Of a stretch of DNA of 64,000 nucleotides, positions 34,083 to 45,171 are shown one piece after another (the first letter of the stretch is position 1; each line of letters begins with the position of its first letter). The notes beneath the pieces were generated by a model. The model worked only from the letters and a program-made list of their open reading frames with translations. It had not been told where the DNA came from and did no database searches. This stretch comes from Podospora comata (taxonomy: Eukaryota > Ascomycota > Sordariomycetes > Sordariales > Podosporaceae). The translations under genes were made by a program, and so were the position numbers. The stretch is from contig CP071495.1 of the NCBI GenBank assembly GCA_017354895.1, positions 1,843,001-1,907,000 of the forward strand, written 5' to 3'.

Positions 34083-35633
34083 ACGAAATTGTTGTTAGTG
34101 CGCGACTTGCCCCACAAAACAACCACCAAATATGACAGTGATCAACAGCCACATACGCAATATCGAAATTCATCGAATTTCAGGTCACTATGCTACCATT
34201 TTCTATGGCAAGGGTACTTCCCAGTTCTTAAGGAAATGCAAACCCACTCGCGTGGCATTGCAGCGACCGACTCTCACCCACCGTCAACATCATGAGAATC
34301 AGCGCCTTGGTCAACCACAGCAATATTCACACTTGACCTTCGGCCGAGCGATTTTATCGGCTTCAATTGGCAAGGCAACACCGGCCACACTGGCATCTGA
34401 AATCCCACAAGGCTCAGGACCTCACGCGTGAGCTAAAAGTCCATATATATCCCTAACCCTCTACACTTCACATCTGACTGACTGACTGACCGACCGACCA
34501 CAGATTGAAATCCGGGCCTTACGCTTCAAAGGCAAGATGAAGTATGACGAAATAGCCAAAGCAACAGGCGCGTCTATGAGGCAAGTCGAATACGCCTGCA
34601 ATTCGCCGTTGACCCCGCGTTCCGACCGTCGTGGCCGTAGGCCCTCAGAGTTCACCGCCGAAGAAAAAGACCGAATCGCTCGCGCCCTCAATGACGACCT
34701 TATCGCTCGTAAGCTCAAATGGGAAGATTTACGGTGGTATTTGGAGGGTTTTGACAGGTTCAAAGATCGAGCCTTTATCACGGCCATGAGAAATGCCGGC
34801 TTCCAACGCAAGGTGCCACCTCGGAAGATCCAACTCACCGCCCGGCACCGAGCCGACCGGTTGGCCTTTTGCCGCGAGCAATTGGCACTTCGGCCTCGCC
34901 CAGAAGACTGGGAAAACGTGGCCTTCAGCGATGAGACCTGGGCAACCAATAGCCACATATGGAAAAGGTGGCTTACAATTCACGAAGCCGAGGATATCGA
35001 AGCCTGGGCGGCCGTCAGGGAAAGGCCTCACGGATGGATGTTCTGGGGTATGATATGTGGGAGCGAGAAGGCCGGTTCATTTGTGTGGGAGAAGCACTAC
35101 GGGAGTATCAACAGTGAGAAATATATTAGGTATATTTGCCCGCTAATCCATGGTTTTATTATGGGAAAAGCGGCGCAAGGTACTCCAGTGGTTTTACAAC
35201 AAGATAATGCCTCGTCTCACATATCCTACGCAACTCGGGCTCACATTGCTAGCCTTGGAATCGAAACCCTGACCTGGCCAGCAAAATCACCAGATTTGAA
35301 CCCCATTGAGAATGTGTGGTTTTGGATGAAAAATTGGATCGAAGTCAATTATAATATCCAAAGCCTCACTCCCAGGACCTTGCGTAGGGCAATTGAAGCA
35401 GCCTGGGCAGCAGTGCCTTGTGAGTGGCTTCGTGAGCTTACCCATAGTATGCCCCGAAGGCTTCAAGAGGTGATTGAAGCTGAGGGTAGACTCATTCGCT
35501 ATTAGTATAGGTACTTAGGTTTATATGGGGAAATGGGCTTTTTGGAAGTACCTATACTTAATGGAAATTCAATAACATGTCTGTGTGCTATACCCTATCA
35601 GGTTAGAAAGTCACTCGCTAACAATAATTTCGT
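34083..35633 (+). mobile_element. Tc1-type transposon with terminal inverted repeats
   Basis: The ends are inverted copies: ACGAAATTGTTGTTAG at the left, and TAACAATAATTTCGT at the right, with the flanking GTC also matching (GCGCGAC against GTCACTCGC, partly diverged). The element is about 1.55 kb and contains one transposase ORF. A TA precedes the left end (34082-34083), but the right end is followed by TC/CG rather than TA, so the duplication is imperfect or the boundary is off by a base or two. Its base composition is normal, unlike the AT-rich element whose end lies about ten bases to the left. A CTGA/CCGA tetramer run (34472-34500) lies just before the coding part. Confidence 0.75.
34537..35505 (+). 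CDS. Tc1/mariner-type DDE transposase
   Basis: 322-aa open frame without stops. Catalytic triad: Asp in AFSDETW, Asp in VLQQDNASSH, and Glu in DLNPIENVWFWM. There are 34 residues between the second Asp and the Glu, giving the DD34E spacing of Tc1 elements. The N-terminal helix-turn-helix is visible (KYDEIAKATGASMRQVEYAC, then SDRRGRRPSEFTAEEKDRIA). The frame is open further upstream (IEIRALRFKGK), directly after a TACC...CACAG acceptor-like site. A small upstream exon with a GTGAGC donor near 34429 may supply the true start. The protein looks intact and potentially active. It would cut and paste copies bearing the same terminal repeats. Confidence 0.88.
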   Translation: MKYDEIAKATGASMRQVEYACNSPLTPRSDRRGRRPSEFTAEEKDRIARALNDDLIARKLKWEDLRWYLEGFDRFKDRAFITAMRNAGFQRKVPPRKIQLTARHRADRLAFCREQLALRPRPEDWENVAFSDETWATNSHIWKRWLTIHEAEDIEAWAAVRERPHGWMFWGMICGSEKAGSFVWEKHYGSINSEKYIRYICPLIHGFIMGKAAQGTPVVLQQDNASSHISYATRAHIASLGIETLTWPAKSPDLNPIENVWFWMKNWIEVNYNIQSLTPRTLRRAIEAAWAAVPCEWLRELTHSMPRRLQEVIEAEGRLIRY

Positions 35634-38600
35634 CGGCGGAGGTGTACTGTATTTTAGTGCTTCGTCGTCGACTTGCAGTTTTAACTGGCTGATTGAGAGT
35701 TCGCCCCAGTGTGGGGACAAACTGTTGAGGTGGTGCCTGTTTCTGGGCGTTGGCAGTTACCGGTTTGTCCGTGGGTCCAAGGAAGGGAGAGGAGGGGTAT
35801 CGAGGGGTCTCCCTCCCTGCTGCTCCCGGATGTCTGAGACATGCAGTTCTTGGGGCGAGAGCTGTCAGACTCTCATCAATGCGCTCCTCATCTGGCGAAA
35901 TGGTGGGACAGAGAGAGTGAGAATTCACACATCCACCAGTGACACCACACAAGTTGCTGGTCAGTGGTGCGCCGCTGAAGTGTGGCTCTCGCCGGCCGCC
36001 CTCCTGGATGCGGAGTGGGGCCATCGGGAACAGACAGAGGTCACAGGGAACATGCATTGTCCAATTGACGGGACGCGCCCAGGGCCGGGCTGTGTGTGCC
36101 TGCGCCTGTTCGAGAGCTTCCCCATTGCGCTCTTTTCCTCGGCAAAGGACGTTTGTGTTCAAGACGAGTCATGGCATTGGGTGAATGCTCTGGACTCCTG
36201 GAAGCCCCGGTCGTGCCATCCATGGTTCGCGCACGGTGAGATCTTGCCGACTGATTGGCATCTTGTTAACAGAGCACAGGCCCCATGCCCTCCTTTTGAT
36301 CTTGGACTTGCAGCTGGGGAGGGAGGGGAGAACCCTGCCACACCGCTACTCCAAGATGTGAACTGTCACCAGTTTATTCATCAGTGTGAACTGCTGCTGG
36401 AGGTCGCCTGTTGTGTCTGCCCACGCCACGCCGCGCCGCCTCCACAGTTCTGTCTGCCCCGGATACGCTGCAACACTACCATGCTGGATTCAAGGAAATC
36501 CACCACCGAGCTGCGGCACGGTTATCATTGCTTTTGAGCTGGCTTCAGCAGAGTTATGTGTGTATGCATCTGCTGACCTGAGATGTGATTGATATTGCAG
36601 ACGGAAGCATACAAGCTGCTGACATGATATGCATAATATTCGGAGAGCTCTTGACGGTTGCTCACCGCATGGTTTGCATGGGAGAACGATAGAGGGATGG
36701 TCGGCACTGAACTATCGTGAGAATTTCCTGGGTCATTTATGGAATTCCGAGATGGAATTCCCGTGGACGTTTCCAGTGGTGGAGCAACTGGCTTCTGTTA
36801 ACACTTTCCGCAAACCTTGTGGGAACCACTAACACTTGTGGTTTCAAATATCAAAACGCTAGACAGTAGCCAAAACGTTGACCTCGACGATACCCTCCCA
36901 TTCGGAAACAATTACCAAACAACATCTTCCTGACCCCCAAATAGTCTGCATACTAGTTCATGCACCTACTCTCCCTCTACCACTCTCACCGTCAAAGAGT
37001 TGTTTCTGAGTGTAGTTTAGGGTTGGGCATCAAGGGTTTCACCACTTTTTTGCTCTTACATATTAATACATCATATGCATTGTGCATACTGCAGTAGTCG
37101 CAGTAGGTTTTTTTCCCCACCGAACCGAGCCCCCCGCCGGTGTTATGTCTCTGCTGGTTTTGGGGCATTCCAACACTCTGTTTTCGGGTTGGAAGCGAGA
37201 AAATTGGCAGTAGTTTAGGTACGAAACGATAAACTTGCCGAGATGGACAGAGTAATTAGAATTGGATATCACCGTAGCGTTTCTTCAAGTAAATAGTTCT
37301 GCAGGGAATTTGTTACGGAATTGTGGTTGTGAATTGGATATGTCCGAGGTGTACATTGATAATTTAACCCACATCTTTGCAATTCAAGATGCTCATCTCA
37401 AATTTGATGAACCAATTCGATGGTCTTCTCTGGCCAGGATGTCAAATATTGATCATGTGTCACTGGGTCACAGTGCACTACAAGGTGCGACACAGGCGGA
37501 GATGTCTCATCATGTCAACAAACCCCCTTCTACTACGCCTCTTGAAGATCAGATTGGGGTTGGCGGGCGGGCGGGTGGCGGCGTATGGCAGTTTGGTTGT
37601 TGTCTGTGCGGTCTCGGCCCCGCAGAGGACCCGGGTGACCCGGGTCCAGGCCGGGTTTGGAGTTGCGGCGTTGACGGGGGGAGAAAAGTTTGGATGATCC
37701 ACTTTGGAAGACCGGACCGGTGGAGGAAGATCGGGGACTTGGGAGAAAGCTTGAATGGTGTGGTGTACGCAAGGGGAGAGGGCCAAAATCTGGGGTAAGG
37801 AGATTTGAAAATCTCCCATGTTGGTCATTGTATCGGGTCTAGCTGGGGTTGTTGACGAGGGTGGTAAAGGTTTGATCAATCTTGAGGTCCCATTTATAGC
37901 TCTACCTACCTATGATATCTGGTAACTAGGTACCTCCAACAAGTCCAGCACTTGTCGATGCTGAATGATGGTTTAATCACTCTATAAGTGTAGGCAATAT
38001 AGTTCTCCTATCACCGGTTGTTGTGAGCTGGAACTCTAATAGGGAGCTGAGCAGCTAGACCTGATGAACCCAGGTAATAAACATGTCTTACGGCGAGTAG
38101 ATGTTGTATAGGTGTGGCACGAGGTATATTATGTGAATATAATATCAAGTCTATGCTGCTTGATGTTTTGCACCATTGACTAGATACATTACATACACCT
38201 GGATAGTGATGACCAATAGACCTACTAAACAGAACAAACATCCTGACCATACTTGACCCTATTGTTAGGTATCATTATCCTCGAGATATCATAGTCTACA
38301 CTTTGTAAAACTTCACCGTTATGTGTCATCCCCGGCATGAAGATCACACCATCGCAAGTCGTGACAGTCGTAAGTTGAGAGTGAGCGGATACCATAACGC
38401 AGCAAACAACCACATCGACACAATCAAGCAACAACAAAGTGAAGATCTCCCGAGAGCATCAAACTAGCCGACGACGACATGACTCCTTCGACTCATGAAT
38501 ACGAAGAGAGTATAAACGTGTAATTGGCATGGCCTCCACCAAATGACGATATCCTCATCCACCCCCATCCACCGGCATGTGACGACGACAATGTAAACAA

Positions 38601-39005
38601 CATACCTACCTCCACCCCTTCCCCAAATCTTAATGACGCCCAAAAGTGGATTTCCCCCCTTTCCCTGAACAAAGAACCGCCTCAACTCGGCTGTCGTTCG
38701 GTCTGTTTTCGCGCAATTGACCTGCCTGGCCTACCAAAAAACCAGGGACACTGTCCAGTGATAAGCTACGTGTGGTGACGTCATACTCTCCCCCGGGGCT
38801 TCATAACCAACCCCATTGCCGCTCCCATCCAATTGACAACCACTCAATTGCAAGCAAGCAAAGCAACAGCAGGAAATAATCCCTCTCCTTTTTTTCCAAT
38901 AAAGAGCTCTTTTCAACGTTCTCTCCTTTCCGCGTTGATACAACCACCACAAGCAACAACCTCAATTCCACCACCTCTACGACAACCACAAACCCATCCA
39001 CGAAA
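35634..39005. other. Gene-poor interval, 3.4 kb
   Basis: No conserved protein is recognised. ORFs at 35533-36537 (plus) and 35611-36162 (minus) overlap each other and start within the transposon terminal repeat, so neither is convincing. A minus-strand ORF at 37478-37879 is unassigned. A possible secreted peptide ORF is listed separately. Confidence 0.4.
38225..38437 (-). CDS. Candidate small secreted protein (low confidence)
   Basis: 70-aa ORF starting MLLLDCVDVVVCCVMVSAHS, a hydrophobic leader of about 20 residues. It is followed by a polar region (QLTTVTTCDGVIFMPGMTHN, then VLQSVDYDISRIMIPN). No family is recognised. A GTCAAG/GTATGG near the end could be a donor for a further exon. Signal-like composition is the only support. 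Confidence 0.25.
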   Translation of the reverse strand: MLLLDCVDVVVCCVMVSAHSQLTTVTTCDGVIFMPGMTHNGEVLQSVDYDISRIMIPNNRVKYGQDVCSV

Positions 39006-39412
39006 ATGCTCTCCCTCCGCCGCATCACCACCTCCCCCACCATCACCTCCCTCCCCCGCCGCGCCCTTTCCACCACCCCCCTCCGATCCCTCAAGGAGTC
39101 TAACAGCGGTACGTTTTTCCATCCTCCCCCATTCCCACCCCCTACTCCCCACTGACTCGCCCGCGCTCGCCAGCCGACCCCTCCCCCCAAAACTTCGACC
39201 ACCACAAACAAGACTCCCTCTCCAAGCAAAAATCCGGCAAAGGCCACTGGAAGCCTGAGCTCGCCTCCAACAGCGAAGAAGCCGTGAAGGCCGACCGCAG
39301 CTCCGGCTCCTCCTCCATCAAGGACCTCCAGGAAAAGACCAAAAAGGCGGCCGAGGAGAACGCCAAAGCCGGTACCAGTATGGATGATGGCCTTGCGAAA
39401 CATATTCAGTGA
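39006..39412 (+). CDS. Small mitochondrially targeted protein, function unknown
   Basis: Two exons, 39006-39108 and 39174-39412, with a 65-nt intron (GTACGT...CGCCAG, ACTGAC branch site), encode 113 aa. The N-terminus is Arg/Ser/Thr-rich without acids (MLSLRRITTSPTITSLPRRA), a typical matrix-targeting presequence. The mature part is hydrophilic: SLSKQKSGKGHWKPELASNS, then EEAVKADRSSGSSSIKDLQE and a Lys/Ala-rich helix. The KxGKGHWKPELASNSEEAVKADR segment looks like a conserved fungal motif, but I cannot name the family. Confidence 0.7.
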
Positions 39413-40039
39413 ACACACAAGAGGCTGAGACAAATTGTTGCGTTTTGCTTTTAGACTAACATATTGATTTTTCGTCCTTCGCACCAAACCCCCAACGCGC
39501 GCGCAGCATGGCTTTTGCAGAAAGAAAAAAGGGTGGTGAAAACAGGGGAGAAGAAGAAGAAGATGGGGGAGGGATGTGGGGAAGAAAGATTGTACATAAT
39601 GCATAGGGGGTTGGCTTGGAATCGCGGCAAAGCATGAATGAATGGGAAAGAAGAAAATGGAGGAAGAGAGAGAGCGTCAATAGAATGATTGACAACTGAG
39701 AAGCATCTTTGTCACACATGGTCATTGTGAACACTGTTGAAATATGTACTCATCGAATTAAACTATCAACACACATGGTTTTTTGCATCCCTAAGTAAAA
39801 TCCGCAATCTCCCATCAACTCTTCCTTTCGTTCACAAGTCCCAGAAACCACTTAACCATATCCTCGATAATTTCAACTCCCATAATGGCACACACCCATC
39901 GCAATCTCAAGATATCCATGACACATAACTCGCTCACACTGACTCTCAGTTAAGAGTTTGTGTCTTGCAAGTCCAACGCAAAAAAGGAAAAAAAACACAA
40001 AATACGGGTATCTCACAACTCCATCCATCACCTACCTTT
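39413..40039. other. Convergent intergenic interval
   Basis: 3' flanks of the small mitochondrial protein gene and the JmjC gene. No other feature was seen. Confidence 0.5.
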
Positions 40040-43000
40040 TTACCTCCCACCCCCACCCCTCCATTTGTAATGACCCCGTCCCCTCGGTCTCCCCCTCCCA
40101 CGACCTCTCCCCCGTCCAGCAGTGGCACCGCCCCGTCCAGCTGATCCGGCTGTCCCTGCTCCCCTCCCAGCCAAACCAACCATCCCCCCTCGTCTCCCAC
40201 CCCTCGTCGCCGTGCTAACAACCTGCTTCACGGCAGGAATATCCTCATCATCTGAAACCGAGTCATCACTGTCGCTCGGGTCAAGCGGATCCCTTCCCTT
40301 GCCTGGCTGCTCCTCCGACTCTGATTCCGATTCACTCTCCGACGCTGACCGAGATTCAGACTGTGATTCATTTCCATCGTCGTGGTCGTGATCGTCAAAC
40401 TCGGAGCCCTCTTCATCCGAGGAAACGAGCCTGACGATCGTCGGACCTGTTGGCTTCGGTGGTGGGGGCGGCGGCGAAGGGGAGTGGTACGGTGAGGGTG
40501 AGGGTTCGTGTGGTGGGGAGTGCGCCGGTGTAGGAGACGCGTCTCTAGCGGGAGATGGCGAAGGCGAAGGCGAAACATCGTGGGCAGGTGTAGGTTCTCT
40601 CTTCGGCTCTGGTGTCTGCGTCTTCAAAATAACTGTCGGTTCCCTAGGCACATCCCGAACTGGAGACGGGCTAGGCATAAACGTATCCATAGGCCCCATG
40701 TAATCTTGCATCGAGGGGCTAGGGCTGGCTCGAGGACTCGAAGCCTCCAACACGGCCTCTTCAGCCGCGTGCGGATCAAAGTCTGCGTCCGCCATATCGA
40801 TATCAGAATCTTGAGCTGGTGTTGCCTTGGATCTGCCCCTTGTGGCTCTCGTTGGCCTCTCGGGTTCCTTGTCCGCCGTGGTCGTTGTAGGGGTGTCGAC
40901 ATCACGGGAGACAGACCGGGAAGCAGCTTGCCCAGCCGGTGTGCTATCCTGCGCAGCCTTCGACTTCCTTGACGCGATCTTGAACTTCTTGCCCTTAGCC
41001 TTCATTCGATCCGCCATGGACATGAACGGTGATCCTGCAGCAGGACCCGAAGAACCAGCTGAAGGGCCTCGCTGCGCATTCTTTGGCGGTCTGCCCCTTC
41101 TCTTGGGCGCATTCACAGGCGTGAAACCTCCCCGAGACTGAGGTCGTGACTCGATGGGTTCTCCGTCTTCATCAAACCCATCCAATGCCCCAGCCAGTTG
41201 CGCATTCACGTCACTATCACTATCATCGCTGACCTGAACAGGCAATGTCCGATCACGTGGCGGTTTCCTGGTGGGCTTCGGGTGCCCAGAAGGCGTCTGC
41301 TCAGCCGACCCTCCTGCTGGCATAGACTTGCGAGGACCCGGAGGCCGACCACGTCTCTTACCAGTTCCAGTTACAGCGGCATTTCCAGAACCAGGTGGAA
41401 CAGGAGATCTAGTAGCGGACTTACTAGTACCGACGGCACCGCCCGCAATCGCCAAAATCGCCGCGGACGCAAGATCAAGAGGATCCTTGGTCGCATCGGC
41501 AGGGTTATAGTCCTTGAGAGGTTGAGGCCTCTGCGAACGCGGAATGAGAATCTCGTTGAACTCCTCCTCGCCATTCTCATCCACCAAGTATGATATCTTG
41601 GGTCGCGCGTGGCGAAGAGCAGGCCGATTCGGCGAGTAGGCACGAGGCTCTTCTCCCTCCTGGGCTGGGCCATCTGGAACATCGGCATTCGGTGGAGCTT
41701 GAACAGCAGGAGCTTCCCCTTCGGTAGGAGTGCCGTCAGCCGGGGCACCAACCATGGTGACATCACCAAACAGAGCCGGGTCCATGTTGTTAAGTGCATC
41801 CGCTTGACCATCACGGGTATTAGTCGTCTTGGCCTTCTTCTTGCTGTGTGACCTAGGTCCTCTAAAATCCGGGTCATCGTCCTCCTCCAAACGAGCACGA
41901 CGCTTGGCCACGCGAAGCTGCTTCTTGAGATATTCGGCCGGCTCGGGCTCGTCGTCGAGCGCCATCAAGCTCTCGACTGAAGGTTGCTGATAGGGGTCGA
42001 ACAGAATCCTGTCCTCGCTGTCGTCCTGCTCGTAGTAGCCCATGCCCAAGCCGCGTTCGCGTCCAAGTCCTGAAGGATCAGGGTAGGCAGACTGGTCCTC
42101 AACAATAGACATGTCGGCGACCTCGGCAGGTCCGGTATGTCCATTTTGATGTGGCGGATGTTCCCCTGAAACACCAAGTACCGCAGGCTGTTCGCCATAA
42201 CCACCGTTGACCAAAGCCTGCTGTAATGCCGCCTCTTCCAGGCTGTCAGCCAAAGCTCCATCAGGTAACTGTAGGACATCGTTCTCGAGCTGGGACGACT
42301 TTGCTTTTTCAGCATCAGCGGCCTCTCTGAGTCTCTGCATCCTTTTGCTCGACAGAGCTCGCGTCTCATCGCCAGCGTTCTTCAACCACGACAGGTTGTG
42401 GATCTTGAAGTCGATAAGAAGCTCGACACTACGATCGTCAGCGATGGGCCGAGTGTCGTGTCCTAAGAGTGTCTTCTTAGGAATATAGGGAACACCATTC
42501 TTGGCCTTACGGCAGGCACCGCAGTTGCATATGCCGAGACACTTTGGGCACTGCCATCTCTCATTCTGCATTACTTCCTGTGGCATCTGGTCAAAGGCTC
42601 GGTAGAGGACACCATAGCAATATGCGTCATTGCAGCCCTGGTTGGAGCAGAAGGCCAACTTGTAGGTGTAGTCCTTGTGTTGGCACACATGGCAGCGATA
42701 GACGTCGCCCTTCTTCGCTTTCCTCCCGCCCCTTCTCTTCTTCTTTGGCCAACCATTTTCGTCTACTTCAACCTCCGAGTCCTCAGCAGGTTCCTTTGGC
42801 TTGTCAACCTTGCTGATATCTTTCCATGGGCGTCTCCGGAGTTGTTCTTGACAAAGCTGAGCAACCGTCTTCTTGCCGTATCGCTTGCGTGCAAGCTCGA
42901 GCGGCAACGGGGAGGTGTTGATATCGACATATCCGTCATGTTTGATAATGAGCGCGCGCCAGTCCTCGTATTTCTCAACCAAATCCTGCCAGTGCCACTG

Positions 43001-44518
43001 CTCACACCAAGTGAGGTTGGAAATACATAGGCATGACCGACCCATGACGTAGCACTCCATGCAGATATCATAAGTATCCTCGTCACCACCAACAAGCTGG
43101 CGAACACAGTGTTTGCAGGTCAGGAACCGGTTGAAGATGTTGGCGCGGCAGTAGGAACAGGTGACGCAGGAGTCAAATTCGATATACTCGACTTCCTTTT
43201 CTTTCGTCCCGAATATCTCGTCTACCAGGACTCGGGTGAAGAGCTCAAAGAGAGCCTTGAAGTCACCGGTCAACTGCTTCGTGCGAGACGAGTTCTTGAT
43301 CAAGTCTTGCCCGAACCCAAGCAACCCAGTCCCAGACGTCCTTTCCATGTCCGTCAATAGTTTCGAGTATTTTTCGAGAGTGTAGTAGATAATGGCCTTG
43401 TTCTTGTACTGCTCATCGCGGCAGACAAGACGGGCTTTCGGTAGCGCTTCCTCCAGGGCCATCTTGAGTGTCTCCACGGTCGTCCTGTTCCAGGCAACTT
43501 TGATGGTCCGGGTCCCACGATTCCATACTTGATGGGGCGCTAAGGGGGGCACAAGAACGAAGTCTCCAGCTTTCTGCTCCACGACATAAACCGGAAAGGT
43601 GGCCTTCTTCCAAGCGTTGATTTGCGCAAAGTGCTTCTCGATTTCAATGTCATGACCAAGCATCGACAGGAAGTATTCCCTGACAACTTCGCGATCTTTT
43701 GATTCCGTCATGAACCAAATGGAGCTTCCGGGCTTCTCGCCATTTTCATCGCCTGAAGCATCCACCATGATATTCTGACCCAAACTGGCGCACATTTCTC
43801 GATGCGCCGGGGTGTAGGTACCCTCATGACCAATGTAACACATCAGATTCTGGGCGCGCATCGGCTCGGGCAAGCTGCTCATCAAATCTCCTGCCGGCGC
43901 AATGGACTTGGTGCCTTCGTTGAACATGTCAAAGTCGTCGTCACTTTGCCCCATAGGACTCCGTTCGTCGACGTTCTCGTTCATGTAAAAGAGGTTGGGT
44001 GGAATGACCTTCTTCTGGAGGTACTCGTGCCATTCTGGTGGGCAGTCGATGTCTTTTAGGTAGAGTCGCTGTCGTCGTTCGTCGCGAAAGTTCTCGGGCG
44101 TCCACTGATTTGTCAACTGTTTCATGGAGCGCAGGTAGTGACCAGTGGTCATGGGAATGTCGCATTGACCGACAATGTCGCGAACGTTTTCCTCTGTTAT
44201 TCAAGAATATTAGTACATGATAAGAGGTAAAGCGCAAGTCAACCTACGTTTCTTATTGTACATCTCCTCCAACCACTTGGGACCAAAAAGGTCCTTGGGA
44301 AGTCGCCTGTTCCATTTCTCAATAACCAGTGGCTTCCCACCAAGTACCACATGAAGAACAACAAGCTTCTCAAACTCTTGAGGACCGATATTTTGAATCT
44401 GAGCAGCCGTGATACGAGCTACCCATTGAAAGTTTGGTGTTCTGTCAACGAGCGTGGGCAAATCGAGATCCGGCGGGATAGGGTCGAACTTTGCCTGGGG
44501 ATGCTGAGCTGTCGGCAT
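40040..44518 (-). CDS. JmjC-domain protein with CDCA7-type 4CXXC_R1 zinc finger and AT-hooks
   Basis: Chromatin protein, candidate histone demethylase. Exons 44518-44248 and 44193-40040 (54-nt intron, GTAGGT...AACAG, TACTAAT branch) give 1474 aa. Order: N-terminal block; JmjC domain with metal ligands H-x-E in TPAHREMCASLGQNIM and the distal His in PPLAPHQVWNRG; a Cys-rich cluster (CVTCSYC, CKHC, CMEC); then a 4CXXC_R1 finger (RCHVCQHKDYTYKLAFCSNQ, QCPKCLGICNCGACRK). The C-terminal half is disordered with two AT-hooks (GKRRGRPPGPRK, PKRRGRPPKN), a long Pro/Ser/acid tract and a final Gly/Arg-rich end (GRGRGRGRPRGRGHYKWRGG). The iron ligands are present, so activity is possible. Substrate is unknown. 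It is divergent from coq2. Confidence 0.88.
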
Positions 44519-45171
44519 CGTGACGGCGGGTGAAGCGACCTAGGCAGCGGTTGCTGGCAGTCGCATTGTATTGTCGTGTTCTTGATGAGATGTCTCGATG
44601 GAGAGAGGGCCATCTACATGTCGCTCGAATATGCTGCCGCAGCGTAGATGGCAAAGTTAACCGCATGCGCAATCGCCGTCGCGTCGAACGCGATTCTTTG
44701 TGATTTCACCGCGCCGGCTGAATTGAGAATGGAGGGGACTAGGATTCGTAATTGACAAGCAAAAGGTTGAGGTGGGGCAAATTCAGCTTGCAGCCAATCA
44801 ACCGTCAGTTTGGCCCAAGAGCTGTCAGTCAGTTTGTGTGGCTCAGAAATTTGACAAGGCTGAGACTGGTTCACATGCATGTGTGTATGTGTAAGGAAGT
44901 GTCGGTGGGAAGGTCGGGATTTTGAGGAAAAGAGGAATTGTATGAGGGAGCAAGAAGGTTTTATTTGAGGAGAGGAAACTAGAGGCTATCTACGAGAAAT
45001 ACCTTCTGTTGGTTGCCTGGTACTCGAAAGTTATTACAAACGGAAGGCTGCAGCGCACAGGTGAGTGAGTTTCGGCTTCATGAAGAGAAAGCCACCCGGG
45101 GTTCATATGAAATAAACAACATCTGACATGTCACTAGATCCAATCGATCACCAAATATCATCAGCCTTACC
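44519..45171. other. Divergent promoter region of the JmjC gene and coq2
   Basis: 650-base head-to-head interval with no ORF of merit; it probably contains both promoters and 5' UTRs. Confidence 0.5.

Noticed and set aside
34083-35633. A perfect TA target-site duplication for the Tc1 element
   Set aside because: TA is present on the left, but the right flank reads TC after the inverted end, so I do not claim it.
35533-36537. 334-codon plus-strand ORF beside the transposon
   Set aside because: Begins within the transposon end and overlaps an equally long antisense ORF. No motif.
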